The notes beneath the pieces were generated by a model. That model saw only the letters and a list, made by a program, of their open reading frames with translations, made no database searches and was not told the DNA's origin. From Opitutia bacterium UBA953 (GTDB lineage: Bacteria > Verrucomicrobiota > Verrucomicrobiia > Opitutales > UBA953), in the NCBI GenBank assembly GCA_002293125.1, contig DBCR01000018.1, positions 22,592-86,591 on the forward strand: a DNA stretch of 64,000 nucleotides. Reading direction: 5' to 3'. The position numbers were made by a program, and so were the translations under genes. Positions 28,311 through 37,081 of this stretch are shown here, piece after piece. Each line of letters begins with the position of its first letter. The stretch's first letter is position 1.

Positions 28311-29264
28311 ATGTCCGCTCAGCCGCTCAAAGAAGTCCGTATCTTTTCGCCTGCCACCGTGGCCAACGTGGCCTGCGGTTTCGACGTGCTTGGCTTCTGC
28401 ATCGATGCCCCGGGCGACGAGATCGTGGCTCGCTTCTCGACCACCCCCGGCCTGCGCATCACCAAGATTACCGGCGATGACGGGCGACTGCCCCTCGATT
28501 CGAAGAAGAATACCGCCGGGGTCTCCGCCCACGCGCTGCTTCGTCACCTTGGCAAGAGCGACCTGGGTATCGAGATGGAGATCCACAAGAAGATGCCCTT
28601 CGGCAGCGGCCTCGGCTCCAGCGCCGCGAGCGCGGTCGGCGGTGCCTTCGTCGTCAATCGTCTCCTCGGCGACCCGCTGACGCGTCTTCAGTTGTTGCCT
28701 TTCGTCGTCGCCGGCGAAGCCGCTGCCGATGGAGCCTGGCATGCCGATAACGTCGGACCTTGTCTCCTGGGTGGCATCACCCTCATCCGTTCTAACGCTG
28801 AGCTCGACGTGATGGACGTCCCGATCCCGGAGCGTCTCTGGGCCGCCGTCGTGCACCCGGACATCGTTGTGCTCACCAAGGTCGCCCGCGAGATCATGCC
28901 TCGCCAGATTCAGCTCGAGACTTCCACGCAGCAGAGCGGCAACCTCGGCGGCCTGCTGTGCGGCTTCTTCAAGAGCGACTACGCCCTCATCGGTCGTTCG
29001 CTTCACGACCTTATCGCCGAGCCCCACCGCCACCGCTTGATCCCTGAGTTCTACCGCGCCAAGGCCGCCGCCATGGCCGCCGGCGCGCTGGGTTTCTCGA
29101 TCTCCGGCGCCGGCCCAAGCGTGTTCGCGCTTTGCGACGGCGAGGAGACCGCCCGGAAGGTCGCCGCCGCTGTCGCCGCCGTGTTCGCTTCGGTGCCGAT
29201 CAAGGCCACGCCTTACGTCTCGCGCATCAATCCCAAGGGTGTCCATGTCCTCTCCGAGTCCTAA
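28311..29264 (+). CDS. thrB: Homoserine kinase
   Basis: GHMP-family kinase that phosphorylates homoserine on the way to threonine. The ATP-binding motif PFGSGLGSSAASAVGG lies near residues 98-113. The N-terminal FSPATVANVACGFDVLGF and the C-terminal GFSISGAGPSVFAL are typical of ThrB. Length 317 residues. The short leader contains a small inverted repeat (cccct...agggg) just before the ATG. Its last 20 bases overlap thrC. metX at 62048 uses the same substrate, homoserine, for methionine synthesis. Confidence 0.95.
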   Translation: MSAQPLKEVRIFSPATVANVACGFDVLGFCIDAPGDEIVARFSTTPGLRITKITGDDGRLPLDSKKNTAGVSAHALLRHLGKSDLGIEMEIHKKMPFGSGLGSSAASAVGGAFVVNRLLGDPLTRLQLLPFVVAGEAAADGAWHADNVGPCLLGGITLIRSNAELDVMDVPIPERLWAAVVHPDIVVLTKVAREIMPRQIQLETSTQQSGNLGGLLCGFFKSDYALIGRSLHDLIAEPHRHRLIPEFYRAKAAAMAAGALGFSISGAGPSVFALCDGEETARKVAAAVAAVFASVPIKATPYVSRINPKGVHVLSES

Positions 29265-30579
29265 GTTGGAATTCGTCTCCACCGTCGACGCTTCCTGTCG
29301 CGGTTCCCTGCGTGACGTGCTGCTTTCGGCCATACCCGCCAAGGGCGGCCTCTGGGTGCCGACGCATATCCCGCAGATCGCGCCCGATTTCGTGGAGCGC
29401 CATCGCGACGCGTCCTATGCCGACCTCGCCGAGGCCGTCATCGCTCCCTATTTCGCCGAAGTCCTCGGCCCGGCGGTCCTTCGTCAGCTTTGTCACGAGG
29501 CTTTCAATTTTCCCGTGCCGCTCGTCCACCCCGAGGGATTCAAGGGCACGCCGGCTGAACGCATCGCCGTCCTTGAACTCTTTCAAGGCCCGTCCGCGGC
29601 CTTCAAGGACTTTGCGGTCCGCACGCTCGTGCGCGTCACTGCACGTGTCCTCGGCGACGAGTTTCCGCAGCTGACCGTGCTCGCCGCGACTTCCGGCGAT
29701 ACGGGCGCTGCCGTCACGGAGGCTTGCTCCGGCGTCCCCGGCGTCCGCGCCGTGGTGCTCTACCCGCGCATCGGTGTCAGTGGCGTGCAGGAATCCCAGA
29801 TCGCCCGCGCCCGTCCCGGCGTGGTCGCGCTGTCTGTCGATGGCACGTTCGACGATTGCCAGGCGATGGTGAAGCGCGCTCTCGCCGATGAGTCCCTGCG
29901 TCGTCGCCGCCCTTTGCTCACGGCCAACTCCATCAATCCGGTCCGTCTGATCGCCCAGGTTCCGTTCGCCTTCCACGCCAACCGCCTGCTGGCTCCGGGA
30001 CGGCGCATGGGCATCGTGGTGCCTTCGGGCAATCTCGGTAACGTCGGCGCGGTGCAGCTCGCCCGTCGCATGGGTCTCGATGTCGCCGCCCTTGTCGCCG
30101 CGACCAACACGAATTCGCCTTTGCCCGCCCTTTTCGCCACCGGCGAATATCGTCCGCGCCGCGCCACGCCCACGGCCTCTAACGCCATGGACATCGGTGA
30201 CCCGAACAACCTCAGTCGCCTGCTTGCCTGGCGTGAGGGTGGCCCGGCGGTCGGCGCCGTCACCGTCGATGACAAGGCCACGCTCGATGCCATGCGCCGC
30301 GTTCGCGATGCGGGTGGTTATGTTCTTTGCCCGCACTCCGCGGTCGGCTGGAAGGCCGCCGAGGATCTGCTGGCTCGTGACGGCGATAAGCTCGACGACA
30401 TCATCGTCTTCGGCACCGCGCATCCGGCCAAGTTTCCGGATGTGTTGCAGGAAGCCTTTGGTGAAGCTAATGCTTCTCGCTTCCCGGGCGAGCTGCCCGC
30501 GCCGTCGCCGATCAAGATCGGCAACGACTTCGAGTCCGTCCGCAAGGTCCTCGAATCTGAAGCTGGCTTCGGACGCTGA
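29245..30579 (+). CDS. thrC: Threonine synthase
   Basis: PLP enzyme that turns O-phosphohomoserine into threonine. The PLP lysine lies in FQGPSAAFKDFAVR (about K121), and the phosphate-binding loop is AATSGDTGAAV. Further family segments are NSINPVRLIAQ, VPSGNLGNVGA and DPNNLSRL. ATG at 29245 gives 444 residues; an in-frame GTG at 29239 is possible. The start lies inside the thrB coding sequence, so the two genes are very likely translated together as a thrBC operon. Confidence 0.95.
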   Translation: MSSPSPKLEFVSTVDASCRGSLRDVLLSAIPAKGGLWVPTHIPQIAPDFVERHRDASYADLAEAVIAPYFAEVLGPAVLRQLCHEAFNFPVPLVHPEGFKGTPAERIAVLELFQGPSAAFKDFAVRTLVRVTARVLGDEFPQLTVLAATSGDTGAAVTEACSGVPGVRAVVLYPRIGVSGVQESQIARARPGVVALSVDGTFDDCQAMVKRALADESLRRRRPLLTANSINPVRLIAQVPFAFHANRLLAPGRRMGIVVPSGNLGNVGAVQLARRMGLDVAALVAATNTNSPLPALFATGEYRPRRATPTASNAMDIGDPNNLSRLLAWREGGPAVGAVTVDDKATLDAMRRVRDAGGYVLCPHSAVGWKAAEDLLARDGDKLDDIIVFGTAHPAKFPDVLQEAFGEANASRFPGELPAPSPIKIGNDFESVRKVLESEAGFGR

Positions 30580-30582
30580 GGC

Positions 30583-30729
30583 TTACTTTGAAGCGTTGTC
30601 CGGATCCGGCTTGGCCGCGGCTTTCTTGGCCGGGGTGGCTTTTTCGGCGGGCGCCTGTTCGATCACGATGATGCAGCCCGAGAGGGTGAGGCTGGCGAGC
30701 GCGAGGGCGGCGGCGAGGGCGGTCTTCAT
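30583..30729 (-). CDS. Small predicted lipoprotein (48 residues)
   Basis: A very short product with a clear lipoprotein signal: hydrophobic core then LTLSGC, with the lipidated cysteine at C19. The mature part is about 30 residues, rich in Ala, Lys and Pro and probably unstructured. It ends 3 bases from the convergent thrC stop and starts downstream of the ExbD terminator, so it has its own transcription or depends on read-through. Function unknown. The signal is convincing, but such a short gene remains uncertain. Confidence 0.6.
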   Translation of the reverse strand: MKTALAAALALASLTLSGCIIVIEQAPAEKATPAKKAAAKPDPDNASK

Positions 30730-30773
30730 GTCAGGAATAATAGGGTGTGGACTGGCTGGGTAAACCCGCAAAA

Positions 30774-30801
30774 CAGAAAAGGCCGCCAGGAGGCGGCCTT
30801 T
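30774..30801 (-). terminator. Rho-independent terminator of the TPR-ExbBD operon
   Basis: A 10-base-pair stem (aaaggccgcc with ggcggccttt) and an agga loop lie 20 bases after the last exbD stop. On the minus strand the stem is followed by a T-rich tail (ttttctgtttt). Confidence 0.75.
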
Positions 30802-30821
30802 GCGGACGGCTAAGACGTCGC

Positions 30822-31265
30822 TTACTCCGTGTCGGACACCGCGAACGTGACGTTCGTGATGTTCGCCTTGGCGAGGCAGTCGAGGACGTTGATCACGCGC
30901 TCGTAGCGGGCGTTCTCTTCGGCCTGGACCGTGATGAGTAGCTTCGTCTTGGACTGCTCGGCAGCTTCGCCCAGTTGCTTCATCTGGTTATAGAGGTTCT
31001 CGAGGAGTTTGTCGCCGGACGCGCCGACCGGGTCTTCGTTAAGGGTGATTTCTCCGGTCTCGCTGATGCCGATGGTGACTTCGTCGGGAAGCTCGGTCTC
31101 TTTGGAAGTCTCGGCGTTGCCGGGGAGGGTGGTCTTCAGCTCATGTTCGACCTTCACGGCGCCGGCCATGACCATGAAGAAGAGCATGATCACGAAGACC
31201 ACGTCGATCATGGGAGCAATCTGGAAGCCAGGATTTGCGTCGGGCAGTTGTGGGGCTTGTCTCAT
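30822..31265 (-). CDS. exbD: ExbD/TolR-family biopolymer transport protein, second copy
   Basis: Inner-membrane protein of a proton-driven ExbB-ExbD motor, 147 residues. A single N-terminal helix, IAPMIDVVFVIMLFFMVMAG, holds the proton-path Asp within PMID. The periplasmic domain follows, with PDEVTIGISETGEITLNEDPV and a TVQAEENARYERVINVLDCL segment. It lies 3 bases after the other exbD; paired ExbD genes are frequent in TPR-linked operons of this type. The product ends with AVSDTE. Confidence 0.9.
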   Translation of the reverse strand: MRQAPQLPDANPGFQIAPMIDVVFVIMLFFMVMAGAVKVEHELKTTLPGNAETSKETELPDEVTIGISETGEITLNEDPVGASGDKLLENLYNQMKQLGEAAEQSKTKLLITVQAEENARYERVINVLDCLAKANITNVTFAVSDTE

Positions 31266-31268
31266 GGC

Positions 31269-31709
31269 TTATTCTTCTTTGTTAAGGCCGGAGAAGGCGA
31301 TGTTGTCGATACCGGCTTCGGCGCCCCATTCGAGGGCCTTGGAGATGTATTTCGCATGGCACTCCTTATCGGCGCGGATCAGCAGGCGATACTTCTCATT
31401 CGTGCCCTTACGATCGGAGAGTTCCTTCGCGATGCCTTCCTTGTCGTTCGGGTCGATCTCGCGATCGTCGATCTTGTACTTGGCCTGGCCCGTGGTCTTG
31501 TCCCACGAGATATTGATCAGTCCCGCAGCGGCCTTATCGTCGCGCTTGATGCCGTTGGAAGCGACCGGCAGGGAGATGTTCTTGTCCACCCTGAGCACCT
31601 GCGCCGAGGTGATGGACATGAAGAAGATGAGCAGCACCAAGAGCACGTCGATCATCGGCGCGACCTGGAACTCCGGCTCCCCTTCTCCGCCTCCTCCTCC
31701 GCCTGCCAT
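31269..31709 (-). CDS. exbD: ExbD/TolR-family biopolymer transport protein, first copy
   Basis: A 146-residue ExbD with a Gly/Glu-rich cytoplasmic start and the helix VAPMIDVLLVLLIFFMSITS, again containing the conserved PMID Asp. The periplasmic part is longer in its middle (KDDKAAAGLINISWDKTTGQ) than in the second copy, and only the fold-level pattern is shared, so the two are probably not redundant. It follows exbB by 32 bases. Together with exbB and the second exbD it can form a proton-driven motor complex. Confidence 0.9.
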   Translation of the reverse strand: MAGGGGGGEGEPEFQVAPMIDVLLVLLIFFMSITSAQVLRVDKNISLPVASNGIKRDDKAAAGLINISWDKTTGQAKYKIDDREIDPNDKEGIAKELSDRKGTNEKYRLLIRADKECHAKYISKALEWGAEAGIDNIAFSGLNKEE

Positions 31710-31741
31710 GGCTGTGTTGTTTGGTTAGGGGTGGAAAGGGC

Positions 31742-32530
31742 TTACGACTGGACGTTCGAGGACGTGTTCCAATCGGGCTTGGAGGCGTAGATTTCCTCGT
31801 CGCCGACCTTACGACCTTCGATTTCTTCGTAGGGGAAGGCGCGGAACAGGCCGGTCACGATCTCGGTGATGTCGTGGACGCCCTTGTTGATGCGGTTCGC
31901 GAGCAAGTAGTAGGACATGAACGCCGGGATAGCGACGGCCAGGCCAGTGCCAGTCGCCACGAGCACTTCGCCGATCGCGCCAGAGAGCTTGGAGGGGTCG
32001 CCCACGCCGGAGGTGCCGAGGGTTTCGAAAGCGGCCATCATGCCGGTCACGGTGCCGACCAGGCCGATCATCGGGGTGCAGACGCCGATCACGGAGAGGT
32101 AGGAGGAACGGCCCTTAAGCTCGGCGTTGACGCGAGTGATCTCGGAGATGATCGCTTCTTCGGTCATGGTCTTGCCATCTGGGGTGAAGGCGACACCGGC
32201 GCGGACGACGTCAGCGAGGGGGGAGCCGGCGGACTTGGCGAAGGCGTAGGCACCGACGTAGTCACCCTTTTTGAAGAGCTCGCGGAGCTGAGTGACATGG
32301 TCGACCGGGTAGAGTTTACTAGCGCTCGTGCGCATGTAGCCGTCGACGATGAACCAGACCATCGCCACGGAGCAGGCGGTGAGCGGGTACATGACCCAAC
32401 CACCTTCGATGAAGATGTCTATGAGGGTCTTCTTGTGGGCGCCACCGGCGGCTTCCTGGGCCGAGGCTGCGATGGTCATCAGGCCGAGGAGGACGGCGCT
32501 GAAGGAGGTATTACGGAGGTTCATCTTCAT
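31742..32530 (-). CDS. exbB: ExbB/TolQ/MotA-family proton channel protein
   Basis: Inner-membrane motor subunit, 262 residues from ATG at 32530 (ATG at 32524 is also possible). An N-terminal signal-like stretch ending ASAQ is followed by three helices: one at GGWVMYPLTACSVAMVWFIVDGYM and two in the second half around LSVIGVCTPMIGLVGTVTGMMAAF and EVLVATGTGLAVAIPAFMSYYLL. The last two carry the MotA_ExbB signature. It sits between the TPR genes upstream and two exbD genes downstream on the same strand. There is no TonB or TolA gene adjacent. Confidence 0.92.
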   Translation of the reverse strand: MKMNLRNTSFSAVLLGLMTIAASAQEAAGGAHKKTLIDIFIEGGWVMYPLTACSVAMVWFIVDGYMRTSASKLYPVDHVTQLRELFKKGDYVGAYAFAKSAGSPLADVVRAGVAFTPDGKTMTEEAIISEITRVNAELKGRSSYLSVIGVCTPMIGLVGTVTGMMAAFETLGTSGVGDPSKLSGAIGEVLVATGTGLAVAIPAFMSYYLLANRINKGVHDITEIVTGLFRAFPYEEIEGRKVGDEEIYASKPDWNTSSNVQS

Positions 32531-32582
32531 GATGATGGGGTGTAGGTTGGTTTTAGGTGAGGTTTTGGAAAGGGGCAAGGAC

Positions 32583-33599
32583 TCACTTGTTACCTTCGAC
32601 CTTCTCTTCGGCGGCAAGTTTAGGCTTGGCCATGATGACGCCGTCCGGGAGGGGGCCGCCGGCAGCGATCTTCTTTTGATCGGCCTCGGCCTTGGCACGT
32701 TCTTCCTTGGGAAGCATCTTCTTGGCTTCTTCGGCTTCTTTGGAGACCGGGTAGGAGACGATGATGTCGTAGAGGTAGCGGTTGGCGACGGTCTCGAGCT
32801 TCTGGTCGCGAAGGGCGGGGCTGTCCATTCCGCGGAACGACCGGGCGGCGCCCAGCATGGCCTTCGGTACGATTTCGGACTCGGAGCCGAAGAAGACTGG
32901 TACGCGGAGGTAGGTGGTCATCGCGGCTTCGTACTTCTTGGAGGCGAAGAGCGAGTTGCCCTTCACGAGGTGGAGGCGGGCCTGGAGTTCGGCTGTATCC
33001 ACCTTGGCCAGGAGTTCCGTGGACTCCTTTATGACCGCCTCGTGTTCGCCTTTGCGGGCGCGCTGCATCAGGCGGGCGAGCTGGATCTGGGTGGCTACCT
33101 CGGGGAGCTTGGCGGCCTCTTCCTTCTCGAAGGCGGTGAGGAATGATTCCGTGGCGGCGTCGTTCTCGAGGCGGTCGAGGGCGTCGAGCTTGACGATGGA
33201 CGCACGGGCCCACCAGGAGCCAGGGACGTTCTTGATCGGTTCGAAGAACTTCAGCACGGCTTCAACGTTGTCGAGGGCCTTGGCCGGTTCGCCCCGGCTG
33301 ACGTTGGCCTGGGCGTCCGTGAGGCGGGAGGGCATCGGCCAGATCACTTCGGTGACTTCGGATAGCTTGCGGGTGAGGGTCACCTCGATGCCGCCGGAGT
33401 TGCTGACGCGGACGATCTCTCCCTTGATGACGTTGATCGTGCCTTTCTTGGCATCGACGATCGGTTTCGGCGGGATGGAGCTGTCCATCTTGAACGGGTC
33501 GTTGATCTCCCAGCGTTCGCCTTTGAAGACGAAGGTCTGTGCCGGCGAGGAGGCGGCGGCGAGGAGCGCGAGGGCAGGGAGGAAGAAGGAGAGACGCAT
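32583..33599 (-). CDS. Exported helical-repeat protein of the ExbBD operon
   Basis: A 338-residue protein with a signal peptide (core FFLPALALLAAASSPA, cleavage near residue 21). An N-terminal part near residues 30-90 appears beta-rich with GTINVIKGEIVRVSNSGGI. TPR-like helical repeats follow, for example around LARLMQRARKGEHEAVIKES and LVKGNSLFASKKYEAAMTTY. No named family recognised. It starts 5 bases after the 1112-residue TPR gene and precedes exbB by 52 bases, so it is probably a periplasmic partner of the ExbBD motor. Confidence 0.75.
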   Translation of the reverse strand: MRLSFFLPALALLAAASSPAQTFVFKGERWEINDPFKMDSSIPPKPIVDAKKGTINVIKGEIVRVSNSGGIEVTLTRKLSEVTEVIWPMPSRLTDAQANVSRGEPAKALDNVEAVLKFFEPIKNVPGSWWARASIVKLDALDRLENDAATESFLTAFEKEEAAKLPEVATQIQLARLMQRARKGEHEAVIKESTELLAKVDTAELQARLHLVKGNSLFASKKYEAAMTTYLRVPVFFGSESEIVPKAMLGAARSFRGMDSPALRDQKLETVANRYLYDIIVSYPVSKEAEEAKKMLPKEERAKAEADQKKIAAGGPLPDGVIMAKPKLAAEEKVEGNK

Positions 33600-33604
33600 G
33601 GTGA

Positions 33605-36600
33605 TCAGAGTCCGAGGAGGAAGGATTTGGCTTCTTGGGCTTCGCGGGTGTCCTTGATGCGGTCCTTCTCGAGCATCTCCTTCAGGAGCACCTTGGCGGC
33701 GTCCTTCTGGTTGAGCTTCGTGGCGAAAAGCTTGGCGGACGCGAAATAGGACTTGGCGGCCCAGACCTCATATTTCTTCCAGGTCATGAAGCAGCGGCGG
33801 TAGTAGGCGATGGCCTCGTTGTAACCCTTCTCGTCGGTCGCCTGGCGTTCGGCCATCAGGCCGAGCCAATAGAGGGAGGCGGCCGTCTTTTCTCCGCGCC
33901 ATTCCTTGGTCTTGGCGATTTCCTCGAACTCATCCTTGGCTTCCTTGTACTTGGCGAGTTCGGCGAGGGCGCGAGCCCGCGTGAAGCGGAGGTCGAGCTC
34001 CTTCGACATCAAGATATTGTTATCGATGGCCTCGTTGCAAAGCGAGAGGGCTTCGGCGTACTTCTTGTTGGCGTAGGCGATCTCGGCCAGGCCGGCGAAG
34101 CCGTAGTCGGCGTATTCCGAGGAGCGGGAATGTTCGAGGATGTAGCCGAAATAATCGGCGGCCTTCTTGTCGTCGCCCTTCGCGAGGAGGCTGTCGCCGA
34201 CGAGTCCGAGGATCGTCGGGTTGAGTTCCTCGGCCTTGTAGATGGCCGCGATTTTGGCGTAGTTGGCGGCGGTCTTCTCAGGTTCGCGGGTGAACACCGC
34301 GAGCTGGCCGAGGGCGAAGAAGCCGCGGGCTTGGGCGACGAGGGAATTGCGGTGGTCTTCGAGGCGGAGCAGCTTGACCAGCTCTTTTTCAGCATCTTCG
34401 CTGGTGTAGGCGCCGGGCTCGGGCTTGGCTCCCGGCTTCACGCGCTTGACCTTGCGGGCGATTTTCTCGGCCAGGAAGACGATGAGCTTCTCGGTGCCTT
34501 CCTGGGTGCGGTCGTTGATCGATTCGGAGACGGCGTCGGAGAGGATCTTGAGGGCGCGCTTCTTCTGGTCGGCGATGGAGGTCTGGCGCTTGACCTCGAC
34601 CTTGGCGAGTTCGGCCTCGAGTTCGGCGGAGAGCTTGCGGACGGAAGCCTTGGCGACGTCGATCTCCGGTTGGGTGATGCCCGGCTTGCGCTCGAGCGTG
34701 TCGACGGCCTTACGGGCGGCGGCGAGCTGGGCGCTGAAATTCTTGCGGACCTTCTCGGATTCAGCGGCGAACTCGGGCATGTCGCCCATACGCTCGGTCG
34801 AGCGGATGACCTCGTAGAGGTAGGTCATCGCCTTGGGGTCGTTATGGTTCCAGTCGAAGATTTCTCTGAACAGGTCGCGCATGCGCTTGTGTTCGCCGCG
34901 TCCCGGGAGGAGTTTGCGGAGTTCACCGAGGACGAATTCGAGGGCCTGCGGATTGGTGCGGGCGTTCTTGGCGGCGGCTTCGTAGGCGTCGATGGCCTTA
35001 TTGGTGACGGCTTCCTTCTCTTTTTCTAACTTGGTCTTGATCTCGACGAACTTGTCCTTGTCGGGGGTCTTGGCGTTGAGGCGGACATCGAGGTCGGCGG
35101 CCTTGACCTTCTTGTCGATTTCGTCGGCGAGGGCGATGTTGGCGTCGCCGATCAGCGTGTAGACCTCGGGCACCTGGGACATGACCTCATCGGTGTTGTC
35201 CTTGGAGTAATCCTTGAGCCAGTCTTCGCAGATCTTGATGGTGCCGGGGATGTCGCGAGGGGAGGTGCCGAACTTGACGATGGCCTGACGGTAGCGGACG
35301 TCAGGGATGAACTGGCCTTTCGGGTATTCCTGCTCGTATTTATCGAAGTCGACCTTGGTCTCCTTGTACTTGCCTTGGAAGAACGAGCAAAGCGCGTTCA
35401 TGTAGAGCACCTGCTGGCGGACCGGGGAGCGCTCGTGCTTCTTGAGGAATTCCTCGAAGGCCTTCTGGGCGGGCGCCCAATCGACCTGGGAGAAGAGGCA
35501 GGCCGCGATACGGAAGTCGATCTCTTCGACGACCTCGGGCGTCAGGGTCTTTACGTTGGCCAGGACCCACTTGTAGTGGCCGATAGCCTCGGGAAACTCT
35601 TCGCGCTCCTGGGAGATGTCGCCGAGGATCAGCGCGATAGCGGAGACCTGTTCGTCTTTCGGGAACTTGGAGATGAATTCCTTACACTTCGCCTGGGCCT
35701 CGTTGTTGCGACCGATGCGGCGCAACGCGAGGATGTGGTAGTAGTAGGCGCCGGAGATGCGGCTGAAGCCGGGGCTGTTCTCGAAGATGTCGAGGAAGGC
35801 GACGTGGGCCTCCCATGGGCGCTTCAGCTCGAGCAGGCAGAGGCCGATGCGGTAGGAGATAAACGCGTCGTAGTCCTTGTTGGCGTTAAACTCCTCCTGG
35901 ATCTTCTTGAACTGCGCGACCTCTTGCTTGGTCTTCTCGAGGTTGGCGGCCTGTTCGGGGTTCGGCTTGGGGAAGTTCTTGGTCAGCGTGTCGACTTCCG
36001 TCTGCTTGGCCTCGATGGTGCGACCGAAGGAGCTGCTGAGGTTGGCGCGACGCAACGTGCCTTGGTAATTCGTGAGGGCCTGGCGGTAGAAGTCGGCGCG
36101 GAAATTCTCGTCGGCGGCCGTTTCGGCGGCGGAGAAGCGAGCGTCGCCGATCTCGAGGCGCTGGAAGTTGGAGCGGACGACTTCGACGGGTGAACCGGTG
36201 CTCTTCGCGTCGATCTCGTTCTTCAGCTGGGTCGCTTCCTTGGTCAGGCCGAGCTTGGTGTACATGTCGACCAACTTGTAGGCGGCCTCGCGGCGTTCCG
36301 GCGTGTTGATGCCGTCGGCGGTCGCCTGCTTCAGCAGGGTCAGGGCCTGGGCGTAGGCGGCCTTCTTGACGTCATCCGGCGAGCTCTTGGCGCGGTCGAC
36401 GATGATCTGGGCGGAAAGGGTGTAGGCGCTGACGCGCTCTTCGGGGCGGGCGAGCGAGTTGGTGCGAATCTTCTCGAGGCGGGCGAGCGCGAGCTCCCAT
36501 TTACCCTGCTTGGAATAGGCTTCGATGAGCAGAAGCTCGGCGGTGCCGCGGCGATTGTCGGTATCAGAGAGGAAGTCCTCCGTGCCCTTGGGGAACTTGT

Positions 36601-36943
36601 CGAGGAAGGCGGTCAGCTCGGTTTCGGCCCGCGGCCAATCCTTGATGAAGAAATGACAGAGGGATTTTTGGAAGGAGACGACGGCCTTGAGCTTCGGTTC
36701 GACGTCGACGGCTTTGGCGTCGAGATCTTCGAAAAGTGCGAGGGCCTCCCGGTACTTCTTTTCTTCGAGGTTCTTGATGGCATCCTTGTAAAGGAGGGAC
36801 AGCGGGTCCTCCTGTGGCTTCTGCGCGGTCGGCAGCGGGCGAGCCTGCGCCTTCAAGTCACTGGTGACGGGGGTCAGGGCAATGAGGACGGCGAGCAAGG
36901 CGGCCTTGGCCAATTTATAGGTGCGGGACTCTTTGATAAGCAT
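33605..36943 (-). CDS. Very large exported TPR protein heading the ExbBD operon
   Basis: A 1112-residue protein with an N-terminal signal or anchor (LAKAALLAVLIALTPV) and TPR-like repeats over nearly the whole length, such as YKDAIKNLEEKKYREALALFEDL and YYHILALRRIGRNNEAQAKCKEFI. A predicted coiled-coil stretch near residues 740-810 breaks the repeats. ATG at 36943 is chosen because the open frame upstream (to 37042) adds a non-signal sequence. Likely periplasmic scaffold. It resembles in outline the TPR proteins seen beside exbBD in other diderms, but the exact partner is unknown. The first gene of its operon. Confidence 0.8.
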   Translation of the reverse strand: MLIKESRTYKLAKAALLAVLIALTPVTSDLKAQARPLPTAQKPQEDPLSLLYKDAIKNLEEKKYREALALFEDLDAKAVDVEPKLKAVVSFQKSLCHFFIKDWPRAETELTAFLDKFPKGTEDFLSDTDNRRGTAELLLIEAYSKQGKWELALARLEKIRTNSLARPEERVSAYTLSAQIIVDRAKSSPDDVKKAAYAQALTLLKQATADGINTPERREAAYKLVDMYTKLGLTKEATQLKNEIDAKSTGSPVEVVRSNFQRLEIGDARFSAAETAADENFRADFYRQALTNYQGTLRRANLSSSFGRTIEAKQTEVDTLTKNFPKPNPEQAANLEKTKQEVAQFKKIQEEFNANKDYDAFISYRIGLCLLELKRPWEAHVAFLDIFENSPGFSRISGAYYYHILALRRIGRNNEAQAKCKEFISKFPKDEQVSAIALILGDISQEREEFPEAIGHYKWVLANVKTLTPEVVEEIDFRIAACLFSQVDWAPAQKAFEEFLKKHERSPVRQQVLYMNALCSFFQGKYKETKVDFDKYEQEYPKGQFIPDVRYRQAIVKFGTSPRDIPGTIKICEDWLKDYSKDNTDEVMSQVPEVYTLIGDANIALADEIDKKVKAADLDVRLNAKTPDKDKFVEIKTKLEKEKEAVTNKAIDAYEAAAKNARTNPQALEFVLGELRKLLPGRGEHKRMRDLFREIFDWNHNDPKAMTYLYEVIRSTERMGDMPEFAAESEKVRKNFSAQLAAARKAVDTLERKPGITQPEIDVAKASVRKLSAELEAELAKVEVKRQTSIADQKKRALKILSDAVSESINDRTQEGTEKLIVFLAEKIARKVKRVKPGAKPEPGAYTSEDAEKELVKLLRLEDHRNSLVAQARGFFALGQLAVFTREPEKTAANYAKIAAIYKAEELNPTILGLVGDSLLAKGDDKKAADYFGYILEHSRSSEYADYGFAGLAEIAYANKKYAEALSLCNEAIDNNILMSKELDLRFTRARALAELAKYKEAKDEFEEIAKTKEWRGEKTAASLYWLGLMAERQATDEKGYNEAIAYYRRCFMTWKKYEVWAAKSYFASAKLFATKLNQKDAAKVLLKEMLEKDRIKDTREAQEAKSFLLGL

Positions 36944-37081
36944 CGGTTGAGGGGAGCGTTTAGCTCCGCATCGGGGGTATGTAGAATTAGCCCAGCCGGC
37001 CGCAGATTGCCAAGCAATAAGCCCCTTTTGAACGACATTCATTCGAGGGGGTATGCCCCAGGGGTGGCCCCTGTGAATAAC

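Noticed and set aside
28248..29342. N-terminal extension of nadE over thrB
   Set aside because: The frame is open but the NAD synthetase family starts at 28247; the extension overlaps thrB antisense and has shadow-like composition.
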